A DNA stretch of 21,294 nucleotides from CAYYTU01 sp964474655 (GTDB lineage: Bacteria > Chloroflexota > Anaerolineae > B4-G1), in NCBI GenBank assembly GCA_964474655.1, contig CAYYTU010000051.1, positions 1 to 21,294 on the forward strand, read 5' to 3'. Below, one piece after another: positions 1 to 6,156 of the stretch (the stretch's first letter is position 1; the number at the start of each line of letters is the position of its first letter). The notes below the pieces were generated by a model. That model was not told the origin of the DNA, did not search any database, and saw only the letters and a program-made list of their open reading frames with translations. A program made the position numbers and the translations under genes.

Positions 1-189
1 TCGTAGACTTCCGAAGTCTTGGCACTCCTGCCCCCCCAAGTTTTGCATACACCCGTAGCGCTGGGGCAGGATACTGACGGCAACCTGCAGCTGATTGGTG
101 GACTCGGGATTAGTGCTGCGACCGCATCCGGTCAGCGACATCCCGAACAGCAATCCGATCAAAAGCGTCATCCACAAACGTCTAGCCAT
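1..189 (-). CDS. Lipoprotein, 5' part only; possibly ZnuA-type metal-binding protein
   Basis: The reading frame opens at ATG 189 and is still open at the left edge (63 codons seen). A GGAGGG ribosome binding site lies 7 nt upstream. The N-terminus has Arg-Arg, a hydrophobic stretch (residues 8-19) and an LTGC lipobox with Cys22, so it is an exported lipid-anchored protein. The first mature residues, LQVAVSILPQRY, resemble the first beta strand of zinc/manganese ABC substrate-binding proteins (ZnuA family). It follows a Fur-family gene on the same strand by 30 nt, which fits zinc uptake. After residue 45 the sequence no longer looks like that family and runs into a short palindrome (3-20), so the gene may be interrupted or frameshifted there. 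Lipoprotein is well supported; ZnuA is inference. Confidence 0.6.
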   Translation of the reverse strand, partial: MARRLWMTLLIGLLFGMSLTGCGRSTNPESTNQLQVAVSILPQRYGCMQNLGGQECQDFGSLR

Positions 190-219
190 CGCATATCCCT
201 CCTACTCAGCAAATGCCCA

Positions 220-645
220 TCAATCCGAGTGCTCGCGGCAGTCAGGACAAAGCCCAAATAACTGCAACAAGTGACCCACTACCTGGTAATTTGTGCGCTG
301 CTCCACCTGCGCGATCAGCGCCTCCAGATCTTCGGAGCCGACGAATTCGACCGCCCGCCCGCACTGACGACAAACCACATGATGCCGATGCCCTGGCCTG
401 GTAGCGACATAGCCGTGACACCCATTATCGCGATGGACGCGACGGGCCAGCTCCAGCTCCTCCAGCAGCGCCACCGTGCGATAGACCGTCGTCAAGCCCA
501 GGTTGGAATAGATAACCTCCCCGAACGACTGAATCTCCTGTGGCGATAGCGGCGCTTCCGCTGCCAGCAGAACCTCCATCACCGCCCGGCGCGGCTCCGT
601 GATACGATAACCGGCCTCGGAAAGACGTTGTTCCCACTTGCTCAT
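220..645 (-). CDS. Fur-family metalloregulator, probably Zur
   Basis: This 141-residue protein has the usual Fur-family length. An N-terminal winged helix includes the recognition helix GLTTVYRTVALLEEL (residues 50-64). The C-terminal dimerisation and metal-binding half carries HRHH (86-89), then two CxxC pairs, C92/C95 and C133/C136, which in this family hold a structural zinc. It would act as a cytoplasmic DNA-binding repressor that senses a metal ion. The specific metal cannot be read from the sequence. The next gene on the same strand is a lipoprotein that starts like a zinc-binding ZnuA, which points to Zur rather than Fur or PerR. The gene has a near-perfect promoter and a TGAAAA/TTTTCA dyad between the -10 box and the start, consistent with autorepression. 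Start ATG 645. Confidence 0.93.
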   Translation of the reverse strand: MSKWEQRLSEAGYRITEPRRAVMEVLLAAEAPLSPQEIQSFGEVIYSNLGLTTVYRTVALLEELELARRVHRDNGCHGYVATRPGHRHHVVCRQCGRAVEFVGSEDLEALIAQVEQRTNYQVVGHLLQLFGLCPDCREHSD

Positions 646-660
646 CGTTCTTTCTCTTAT

Positions 661-675
661 TGAAAAAAGTTTTCA
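661..675. promoter_or_regulatory. Candidate Fur/Zur operator
   Basis: TGAAAAAAGTTTTCA is a 6-3-6 dyad (TGAAAA, 3 bases, TTTTCA). It lies between the -10 box and the start codon of the Fur-family gene, overlapping the expected transcription start. Position and symmetry suit autorepression. The site is AT-rich and could be fortuitous. Confidence 0.5.
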
Positions 676-680
676 TTAAA

Positions 681-709
681 ATTGTAGCAGCAAGTCTCAT
701 CTATGTCAA
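681..709 (-). promoter_or_regulatory. Sigma-70-type promoter of the Fur-family gene
   Basis: On the minus strand a perfect -35 TTGACA (709-704) and -10 TACAAT (686-681) are separated by 17 nt. The start codon at 645 is about 35 nt past the -10 box. Confidence 0.85.
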
Positions 710-715
710 GTGCAG

Positions 716-749
716 AAACGAAAAAGCACCGGCTTGAGGGACCGGTGCT
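716..749 (-). terminator. Intrinsic terminator after the sulfotransferase-like gene
   Basis: AGCACCGG (725-732) pairs with CCGGTGCT (742-749) across a 9-nt loop. On the minus strand the stem is followed by TTTTTCGTTT (725-716). It closes the operon that starts with the alcohol dehydrogenase gene. Confidence 0.88.
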
Positions 750-784
750 GCATACGTCTGAGGCCATGGGCTGGCGCTACGCCA

Positions 785-1357
785 TCAACGCCGCTGCCGG
801 TAAAGCGAGGGGTCGACGACGGAGGCCATCGCCACCACGTCCAGCGCCCCGTCGAAAAATTCGCTGATTCTTTCGGCTTGTGCGACGGGCTCTGCGATGA
901 TGTCGTTGTAGCTGATGTAGAGCACGTCGAAGTTTGGCTCCTCATCCAGCCAAGCCTCCACGCGCTGGAGGTGCTTGCGGAAGAGGGCCGCCATCTGCTC
1001 ATCGCTGATTTTGTCCGTTTGCTCATCCCGCCGCACCAGCATCTTGTGCTGAGAGGCCAGGATCTCCTCCATCGCCCGCCGCATAAAGACCACCTTGTAG
1101 GTGTAACGCGGTGGCAGATGCTTGAGCAGCTGAGAGATCATCTTGACCACCCTGCCCTGGGCATCTTCCAGCCAGGCCTTGTCGTGCTCGATCTGCTTCA
1201 CGCGCTCGAACTCGTAATAGCCCTGGGGGTTGTCGGCGTCGGCCTCGCGGATCTTGTCGGTCAAGACGGGGATGCCGCCCGCTTCCAGCATCCGCATCAT
1301 CATCGACGTGCCAGAACGCGGCAACCCCGATACGATCGTCACTAGCTCTTCGTCCAT
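785..1357 (-). CDS. Short sulfotransferase-like P-loop protein
   Basis: The protein has 190 residues. The N-terminus holds VSGLPRSGTSMMMRML (residues 9-24), the phosphosulfate-binding loop typical of PAPS-dependent sulfotransferases. A second segment near residue 93, RRAMEEILASQ, resembles the 3'-phosphate-binding Arg/Ser motif of the same fold. It would transfer a sulfuryl group from PAPS to an unknown acceptor in the cytoplasm; the substrate cannot be read from the sequence. It is shorter than most full-length sulfotransferases (about 250-300 residues), so it may be a minimal or divergent member. A GAGGAAG ribosome binding site precedes ATG 1357. It is the last gene of the alcohol dehydrogenase - NUDIX - sulfotransferase run, 46 nt after the NUDIX gene and before a terminator. 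Confidence 0.75.
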   Translation of the reverse strand: MDEELVTIVSGLPRSGTSMMMRMLEAGGIPVLTDKIREADADNPQGYYEFERVKQIEHDKAWLEDAQGRVVKMISQLLKHLPPRYTYKVVFMRRAMEEILASQHKMLVRRDEQTDKISDEQMAALFRKHLQRVEAWLDEEPNFDVLYISYNDIIAEPVAQAERISEFFDGALDVVAMASVVDPSLYRQRR

Positions 1358-1403
1358 AACGTTACAACTTCCTCTTCACTAGCCAGGTTCAGACCCGGCG
1401 ATT

Positions 1404-1952
1404 CTACCCGATACAATTGTCGATCTCTACATTCAACAGCAAGTCACGAATGGCACATAGTTCACCAACGGTGATTGCGTCCGGCAACAAACGCCAGGGG
1501 CCAGCGGCGCTGGTCAGCCGCGCACGTAGCCACCGGAGAGCGTAGCTCAGCACTTTGGCGTGATCGAAGGCCAACGGCGGCAGATCGCGGATCGGCCACC
1601 AGCGAGCTTCTGCGGCGTCGTCCCCGGCCTGGGCGCGAGCGACCTGCTCCGGCGGCACCCAGCCGACGTAGGTGACGGTGACGACGTGCCCGCGGGGATC
1701 ACGCCCCGGTTCGCCGAACACGCGCAGCTGCTCCAGGGTCACCTCGCTCAGACCTGTCTCCTCCTCAAGCTCCCGTTGCGCCGCTTGCCTGGGGGGCTCG
1801 CCCACGTCGACGAAGCCGCCGGGAATGGCCCATTGTCCCTTGAAGGGTGCGTTCTTGCGCCGAATGAGCAGCGTCAAGAGATCTCCATCGCGCCAGGCGA
1901 ACAGCAGCACGTCGGCCGTCAGCGCCGGATGCGCGTAATCGTTCAGCGGCAT
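1404..1952 (-). CDS. NUDIX hydrolase (ADP-ribose pyrophosphatase/NrtR-like)
   Basis: The Nudix box is complete: G46-x5-E52-x7-R60-E61-L62-x-E64-E65-x-G67-L68, which binds the metal and catalyses hydrolysis of a nucleoside diphosphate linked to another moiety. The N-terminal DVLLFAWRDGDLLTLLIRR and the later AEARWWPIRDLPPLAFDH resemble NUDIX proteins related to ADP-ribose hydrolases and NrtR regulators. The tail PWRLLPDAITVGELCAIRDLL looks like the first helices of the winged-helix domain that follows in NrtR-type proteins, but the protein stops at 182 residues, before a full DNA-binding domain. Its start is 2 nt after the stop of the dehydrogenase gene, so the two are almost certainly co-transcribed. 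The substrate is not known. Confidence 0.88.
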   Translation of the reverse strand: MPLNDYAHPALTADVLLFAWRDGDLLTLLIRRKNAPFKGQWAIPGGFVDVGEPPRQAAQRELEEETGLSEVTLEQLRVFGEPGRDPRGHVVTVTYVGWVPPEQVARAQAGDDAAEARWWPIRDLPPLAFDHAKVLSYALRWLRARLTSAAGPWRLLPDAITVGELCAIRDLLLNVEIDNCIG

Positions 1953-1954
1953 GC

Positions 1955-2983
1955 CTACGGTGTGATCACGGTGCGCACGCCGCCGCCGAACGCCTCAAGA
2001 TCGTCCATCACCGCGTTGATCGCGTCAGCATCCAGCGGAACTGTGCGTGTGACCACGTCGGAAAGATCGAGCGTGCCGCGGCGCACGTATTCGATCAGCA
2101 GGGGCAGCTCCTGCAGCAGGTGATCGGCCGCGCCGATGACCTCGGCCTCGCGCCCCAACAGCTCAGGATACGTGTCGATCGCCAGCGGTTCGTCGGCGAT
2201 GCCCACCAGCACCGCCCGCCCGAAGACTGCCAACGCTTGAACCGACTGTTGCATCGTTTCTGCCAGGCCGATCAGCTCCAGGGCCACGTCGACGCCTTTC
2301 CCGTCGGTCAGGCGCCGGATCTCCTCTACCGGATCGGTCGCTTTCGCGTCCACCGGGATGGCGTTGTATCTTTCGGCCTGCGCCAGTCGCTCCTGGTTGA
2401 TGTCCACGGCGTACACGTCCAGAGCGCCGAAGGCGAAGGCCAGCTGAATGGCCGACATCCCCAGTCCGCCGGCGCCAAAGACGGCCACCGTCTCGCCGGC
2501 CTCCAGCCGCGACTTGCGCAGGGCATGGAACGAGGTGGCCGACGAGCACATCATCACCGCGCCCTGCTCAAACGGGATTTCGTCGGGCAGCGGGACGGCG
2601 CTGCGGGCCGGTATCGCGATGTACTCGGCATAGCCGCCATCGCGGTACTTGCCGATCATCGATGCCTCCACACAGAACTGTTCGCTGCCCCGACTGCAAT
2701 AGTAACAATCGCCGCACGTCGTCAGGTAGTGGAGGCAGACGCGGTCGCCGACCGACACGTTGGTCACCTCAGCACCGGCTTCCTCGACCACGCCAGCCAC
2801 CTCGTGACCGAGCGTCAGCGGCAGCGGATCGACCGGCGACTTGCCTGCCCGGTAATGGACGTCCGAATGGCAGATCCCGGCCGCTTTGACGCGCACCAGC
2901 ACGTCCCGATCTCCAATCTCGGGTATGGGAACCTCTCGCATCTCCAATGGGTGTTCGATTTCGACCAATTGAACTGCTTTCAT
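1955..2983 (-). CDS. Zinc-dependent medium-chain alcohol dehydrogenase
   Basis: The 342-residue protein is a typical MDR dehydrogenase that interconverts an alcohol and an aldehyde or ketone with NAD(P). Catalytic zinc ligands are C38 (GICHSD), H60/E61 (GHEVAG) and C146. The structural zinc site is C90, C93, C96, C104. The Rossmann loop is GAGGLG (170-175), and D194 at the end of the second strand favours NAD over NADP. An AAAGGAG ribosome binding site precedes ATG 2983. It is the first gene of a three-gene operon. The leader carries a 24-bp palindrome and five direct TTGGGATA copies, which suggests a dedicated regulator. The actual substrate cannot be told from the sequence. Confidence 0.93.
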   Translation of the reverse strand: MKAVQLVEIEHPLEMREVPIPEIGDRDVLVRVKAAGICHSDVHYRAGKSPVDPLPLTLGHEVAGVVEEAGAEVTNVSVGDRVCLHYLTTCGDCYYCSRGSEQFCVEASMIGKYRDGGYAEYIAIPARSAVPLPDEIPFEQGAVMMCSSATSFHALRKSRLEAGETVAVFGAGGLGMSAIQLAFAFGALDVYAVDINQERLAQAERYNAIPVDAKATDPVEEIRRLTDGKGVDVALELIGLAETMQQSVQALAVFGRAVLVGIADEPLAIDTYPELLGREAEVIGAADHLLQELPLLIEYVRRGTLDLSDVVTRTVPLDADAINAVMDDLEAFGGGVRTVITP

Positions 2984-3023
2984 CGTTCGTCTCCTTTGCT
3001 CGTCTCACTTACGCTACTGCACC

Positions 3024-3098
3024 ATATCCCAAATCGATTTGGGATATATTTGGGATAAGTGAATCATTTTGGGATAACTTGGGATATTCTTGGGATAT
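3024..3098. promoter_or_regulatory. Perfect 24-bp palindrome plus phased TTGGGATA repeats (operator array)
   Basis: A perfect palindrome covers 3024-3047 (halves ATATCCCAAATC and GATTTGGGATAT). TTGGGATA recurs to its right, with GGGATA starting at 3041, 3052, 3071, 3081 and 3092. The steps are 11, 19, 10 and 11 bp, so most copies sit on the same face of the helix. The array lies 40-115 bp before the dehydrogenase start. No gene reads through it convincingly. It looks like a multi-site operator; the binding protein is unknown. Confidence 0.6.
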
Positions 3099-3219
3099 CA
3101 GCCCACCACTATGCGAAGGTGGAGCTGAAGCATCCACCTATATTGTCGTTGATTTGAGACTTTTGGTCAAGTGATCACACGATTCCATCGATCCATCACG
3201 TCTTCCCTCAAAACTGCGC
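3099..3219. other. Intergenic spacer, nothing recognised
   Basis: Between the TTGGGATA array and the selenium-operon promoter I see no ORF with a ribosome binding site, no terminator and no repeat. It is the divergent spacer between the dehydrogenase operon (left) and the yedE operon (right). Confidence 0.5.
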
Positions 3220-3248
3220 TTGCACCAATCCACTTTCTATAGTAGAAT
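3220..3248 (+). promoter_or_regulatory. Promoter of the selenium operon leader
   Basis: TTGCAC (3220-3225) and TAGAAT (3243-3248) are 17 nt apart; TATAGT (3238-3243) is an alternative -10. Transcription would start near 3255. No better promoter is visible between here and yedE at 3585. Confidence 0.65.
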
Positions 3249-3322
3249 GACAGCCCGTAGGCATTTGCCCGCAATGTGCTATACACAAGCCATTGTTCAG
3301 CTAATTTCGACAAGGACAAATT

Positions 3323-3349
3323 ATGATTGAGTTACGTTACCGCACCTGA
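3323..3349 (+). CDS. Possible 8-codon leader peptide
   Basis: ATG 3323 opens an 8-codon frame, MIELRYRT, ending at TGA 3347-3349. AAGGA (3312-3316) sits 6 nt upstream, a good ribosome binding site. It lies after the promoter and before the hairpins and terminator, as in peptide-controlled attenuators. It has no run of one amino acid, and so short a frame can arise by chance. Confidence 0.35.
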   Translation: MIELRYRT

Positions 3350-3481
3350 ACGAAGGGGCCTGGGGCGCCAGTTTGGTGCCCACAGGCGCGCCTGTGCACG
3401 TCAGTGTCCGTGCTCAGGCCGCGCGGTGACGTGACCGCGCCCTGAGCATCAAGACGTAGTGTGTCCCTACCTGGGGCAACG

Positions 3482-3514
3482 ACCGTCGCTGGCGTGGGCC
3501 GGCGACGGTTTTTT
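3482..3514 (+). terminator. Strong intrinsic terminator inside the yedE leader
   Basis: ACCGTCGC (3482-3489) pairs with GCGACGGT (3502-3509). A T-G pair and GGC/GCC extend the stem to 12 bp with a GTGG tetraloop. Six T follow (3509-3514). An outer GGCAAC (3475-3480) and GTTGCC (3515-3520) can also pair. It lies only 55 nt before the yedE ribosome binding site, so read-through must be possible if yedE uses the upstream promoter. Confidence 0.85.
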
Positions 3515-3584
3515 GTTGCCACTGTGTCGCTAACGCGGCCCATTGGGGGCTGCGATAGATTTTACCTTTAAGGAGGTACACGCT

Positions 3585-4691
3585 ATGTCGAAACGTCTCA
3601 CTCACTTCTTCGCCTCGCGCTGGGGCATCATCCTCGCCGGGGCCGTGATCGGCGTCCTGGCCCCGTTCCTGCAGGCGTTGGGCAATCCGCCCAACATGGG
3701 CATCTGCGTGGCCTGCTTCGAGCGGGATATCGCCGGGGCGTTGGGGCTCCACCGCGCCGCCGTGGTCCAGTACATCCGCCCGGAGATCATCGGCTTCGTG
3801 CTGGGCGCGCTGATCGCGGCCTACCTCTTCAACGAGTTCAAGGCCCGCGCCGGTTCGGCCCCCATCGTGCGCTTCGTGCTCGGCATGTTCGCCATGATCG
3901 GCGCGTTGGCCTTCCTGGGCTGCCCGTGGCGCGCACTCCTGCGCCTGGTCGGCGGCGACCTGAATGCCATCCTGGGGTTGGCCGGGCTGACCAGCGGGAT
4001 CTATGTCGGCGTGCTGTTCCTCAAGGCCGGCTACAACCTAGGCCGTTCGCGGCAGACGCACACCGCCGTCGGCTGGGTCATGCCGGTGATGATGGTCGGC
4101 CTGCTCCTGCTGCGCATCTTCGCGCCCAAGGTCAGCGATAGTGGCGCCGTCTTCTTCAGCGAGGCTGGCCCCGGCGCGATGTACGCCCCGCTGCTGGTTT
4201 CCCTCGGCGCCGGTTTGATCATCGGCTTCTTCGCCCAGCGCACCCGCTTCTGCACCATGGGTTCCATCCGCGACGTGATCCTGATGGGCGACACGCACCT
4301 GATCAGCGGCCTCGGCGCGCTGGTCGTGGTCGCCTTCGCGATGAACCTGCTCTTGGGCCAGGTCAGCTTCGGCGTCTTCGGGCAGCCGGTAGCCCACAGT
4401 CAGCACCTCTGGAACTTCCTGGGCATGGCGCTGGCCGGGCTGGCCTTCGCCCTGGCCGGTGGCTGCCCCGGACGCCAGCTCTTCCTCGCCGGTGAGGGAG
4501 ACGGCGACGCGGCGGTCTTCGTGCTGGGCATGATCACCGGCGCGGGCCTGGCCCACAACTTCGCGCTGGCGGGCAAACCCGATAACGTCGCAGAGGGGCT
4601 CGTCGGCGGCATCGGCCCCTACGGAATGGCGGCTGTGGTGCTGGGCCTAGTAGTCTGCGTCTTGATCGGCTTCACGATGAATGACGCATGA
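3585..4691 (+). CDS. yedE: YedE-type selenium/sulfur transport membrane protein
   Basis: The 368-residue protein is highly hydrophobic with about ten membrane segments in two similar halves, the layout of YeeE/YedE (Sulf_transp) proteins that move sulfur- or selenium-containing species across the membrane. Conserved cysteines are C41/C44 (GICVACFERD), C113 (GCPWR), C223 (FCTMGSIRD) and C294 in GGCPGRQLFLAGEGDGDA. The last motif is characteristic of the YedE subgroup found with selenium genes. Start ATG 3585 is fixed by AAGGAGGT (3570-3577), 7 nt upstream; an upstream in-frame start at 3543 lacks this. It is the first gene of the operon ending in selD, which supports selenium transport. Transport of selenite or a persulfide-like form is inference. 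Confidence 0.9.
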   Translation: MSKRLTHFFASRWGIILAGAVIGVLAPFLQALGNPPNMGICVACFERDIAGALGLHRAAVVQYIRPEIIGFVLGALIAAYLFNEFKARAGSAPIVRFVLGMFAMIGALAFLGCPWRALLRLVGGDLNAILGLAGLTSGIYVGVLFLKAGYNLGRSRQTHTAVGWVMPVMMVGLLLLRIFAPKVSDSGAVFFSEAGPGAMYAPLLVSLGAGLIIGFFAQRTRFCTMGSIRDVILMGDTHLISGLGALVVVAFAMNLLLGQVSFGVFGQPVAHSQHLWNFLGMALAGLAFALAGGCPGRQLFLAGEGDGDAAVFVLGMITGAGLAHNFALAGKPDNVAEGLVGGIGPYGMAAVVLGLVVCVLIGFTMNDA

Positions 4692-4716
4692 CGCATGACG
4701 TTTGACGCATGACGAA
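4682..4716. repeat. Tandem heptamer TGACGCA, five units
   Basis: Five 7-nt units start at 4682, 4689, 4696, 4703 and 4710: TGACGCA, TGACGCA, TGACGTT, TGACGCA, TGACGAA. The second unit supplies the TGA stop of yedE. The array ends just before the ribosome binding site of the next gene. The unit length is not a multiple of three, so copy changes would alter the yedE end only if they fell before 4689. Confidence 0.85.
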
Positions 4717-4731
4717 ACAAAGGAGTTTATA

Positions 4732-4941
4732 ATGACCAAGCAAGTTGATGCAAGAGGTTTTTCCTGTCCGCAGCCGGTGATTATGGCGCGGAATGCGATC
4801 AAAGAAGGCGAGTTCCCCGTCGAGGTGCTGGTGGAGACGGTCACCTCGCGCGAGAACGTGCGGCGCGCCTCGGAGAAGATGGGCTGCACGGTCGAGGTGG
4901 AGGAGCTGGGGGATGAGTTCAAGTTGGTACTGAGTAAGTGA
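4732..4941 (+). CDS. TusA/SirA-like small sulfur/selenium carrier protein
   Basis: This 69-residue protein carries the TusA signature DARGFSCPQPVIMARNAI. Cys12 in the CPxP motif is the residue that holds a persulfide (or selenium) in this family. The predicted fold is a small two-layer sandwich acting in the cytoplasm. Start ATG 4732 follows AAAGGAG by about 6 nt; a longer frame from 4702 has no ribosome binding site. It lies 40 nt after yedE and 60 nt before the PLP enzyme. In known selenium clusters such a protein (YedF or SirA-like) sits beside YedE, and it probably receives selenium or sulfur from the transporter or the desulfurase. The direction of transfer is inference. Confidence 0.9.
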   Translation: MTKQVDARGFSCPQPVIMARNAIKEGEFPVEVLVETVTSRENVRRASEKMGCTVEVEELGDEFKLVLSK

Positions 4942-4945
4942 GCAA

Positions 4946-4986
4946 AGGTGACCGGCATTTCTTTGAAGCGTAAGTGCCGGTCACCT
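4946..4986 (+). repeat. 12-bp perfect inverted repeat just before a ribosome binding site
   Basis: AGGTGACCGGCA (4946-4957) and TGCCGGTCACCT (4975-4986) form a 12-bp stem with a 17-nt loop. AAGGAGGT of the next gene starts at 4988, directly at the foot of the hairpin. No T-run follows, so it is not an intrinsic terminator. It may be a REP-like element, a stabilising 5' hairpin or a translation control. Confidence 0.8.
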
Positions 4987-5001
4987 CAAGGAGGTTTTGA
5001 G

Positions 5002-6156
5002 ATGATTTACTTTGATAACGCAGCTACGACCTGGCCCAAGCCACCCGTGGTGGCCGAGGCGATGGTCCATTTTCTGGAGGATGTGGGCGCCAATCCGGGC
5101 CGCGCCGCGCACCGCCGCGCGGTCGAAGCGGGCCGCATCGTTTACGACGCCCGCGAGGCGGTGGCGGAGATCTTCAACGCGCCCGATCCGCTGCGCGTGA
5201 CCTTCGGCGCCAACGTGACCGAGGCGCTCAACCTGGCGCTGCGCGGCTACCTGCGCCCGGGCGATCACGTGGTCACCAGCGGGATGGAGCACAACTCGGT
5301 CATGCGCCCACTGCGCGAGATGGAAAGACAAGGGATAGAACTGACGGTGGTGAAGTGCTCGCCGGAGGGCTTCCTCGACCCCGCCGACGTGGAGGCGGCG
5401 ATTCGGCCCCACACGGTCATGATCGTGCTCAACCATGCCTCCAACGTGGTCGGCACGCTGCTGCCCGTGCCCGAGGTGGGACGCATCGCCCGCGAGCACG
5501 ACCTGCTGCTGCTGGTCGACGCGGCACAGACGGGCGGCGCCTATCCGGTGGACGTGCAGGCGGACCAAATCGATCTGCTGGGCTTCACGGGCCACAAGTC
5601 GCTGCACGGGCCGATGGGCACCGGCGGGCTGATCATCGGCGAGCGGGTGAACGTGGAGCGCTTGCAGCCGCTCACGCGCGGCGGCACCGGCAGCAACTCG
5701 GAACTGGAGGAGCAGCCGGATTTCCTGCCCGATATGTGCGAAAGCGGCACGGCCAACGCAGTCGGGCTGGCCGGGCTGGGTGCTGGCGTACGCTGGGTGC
5801 TGGAGCGCGGCGTCGATGAGATCCGCGCCCACGAGGTGGCGATGACCCAGCGACTGATCGGCGAGCTGCGCGAGATCGACGGCGTGACCGTCTACGGCGG
5901 GCTCGATGCAGAGCGCCAGACGGCGACAGTCTCCTTCAACATCGCCGGGGTGCCACCGTCGGAGGCGGGCTTACGGCTGGACGAGGAGCACGGGGTTATG
6001 TGCCGCGTGGGGCTCCACTGCGCGCCGGCGGCCCACAAGACCATTCATACCTTCCCCGATGGCACAGTGCGCTTCGGCTTGAGCGCGTTCAACACGCTGG
6101 AGGAGGTCAATGCGGCAGTGGAGGCCGTTCGACAGCTCGCCGAGGAGACGCGATGA
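5002..6156 (+). CDS. Cysteine desulfurase-family PLP enzyme (selenium cluster type)
   Basis: This 384-residue class V aminotransferase-fold protein begins MIYFDNAATTWPKP. PLP-site residues are H97 (MEHNS), D173 (LVDAAQTGG) and the Schiff-base lysine K199 (GHKSLHGP). The probable catalytic cysteine is C340 in RVGLHCAPAAH. It would remove sulfur (or selenium) from cysteine or selenocysteine and leave it as an enzyme-bound persulfide for a carrier protein. The ribosome binding site AAGGAGGT (4988-4995), 6 nt before ATG 5002, fixes the start; an upstream in-frame start at 4948 lies in the hairpin. The next gene overlaps by four bases (ATGA), so translation is coupled. Between TusA-like and DUF3343/SelD proteins, the role is probably selenium supply to SelD. 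Confidence 0.92.
   Translation: MIYFDNAATTWPKPPVVAEAMVHFLEDVGANPGRAAHRRAVEAGRIVYDAREAVAEIFNAPDPLRVTFGANVTEALNLALRGYLRPGDHVVTSGMEHNSVMRPLREMERQGIELTVVKCSPEGFLDPADVEAAIRPHTVMIVLNHASNVVGTLLPVPEVGRIAREHDLLLLVDAAQTGGAYPVDVQADQIDLLGFTGHKSLHGPMGTGGLIIGERVNVERLQPLTRGGTGSNSELEEQPDFLPDMCESGTANAVGLAGLGAGVRWVLERGVDEIRAHEVAMTQRLIGELREIDGVTVYGGLDAERQTATVSFNIAGVPPSEAGLRLDEEHGVMCRVGLHCAPAAHKTIHTFPDGTVRFGLSAFNTLEEVNAAVEAVRQLAEETR

Larger units (their letters stand above)
3255..3514 (+). ncRNA. Candidate structured leader RNA (attenuator/riboswitch-like) before yedE
   Basis: The stretch from the promoter to the terminator is about 260 nt and folds strongly. Hairpin A pairs 3358-3369 with 3375-3387 (12 bp, one bulged A, loop AGTTT). 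A 12-bp palindrome, CAGGCGCGCCTG (3383-3394), competes with the base of hairpin A. Hairpin B pairs GCACG 3396-3400 with CGTGC 3409-3413 and competes with hairpin C. Hairpin C pairs TGCTCAGG 3411-3418 with 3441-3448 and GCGCGGT 3421-3427 with 3434-3440 (15 bp, CC bulge). The terminator hairpin follows. Mutually exclusive stems plus a terminator just before an operon are hallmarks of conditional termination. It does not match the riboswitch classes I can recall. It could instead be a separate small RNA. Confidence 0.5.

Noticed and set aside
2947..3174. Plus ORF of 75 codons across the TTGGGATA array
   Set aside because: It begins inside the dehydrogenase gene and its W-D-I/W-D-N pattern is just the translated repeat; there is no ribosome binding site.
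3250..3520. Known RNA in the yedE leader: tRNA-Sec, 6S, SRP RNA, TPP, cobalamin, T-box or fluoride riboswitch
   Set aside because: No UCA anticodon loop or CCA end, and none of the consensus words I know for these classes; GCACCTGAAC is only loosely like part of the TPP motif.
4981..5832. Minus-strand open frame (283 codons) opposite the desulfurase gene
   Set aside because: Shadow of a well-conserved PLP enzyme; His- and Gln-rich composition typical of reverse-strand reading.
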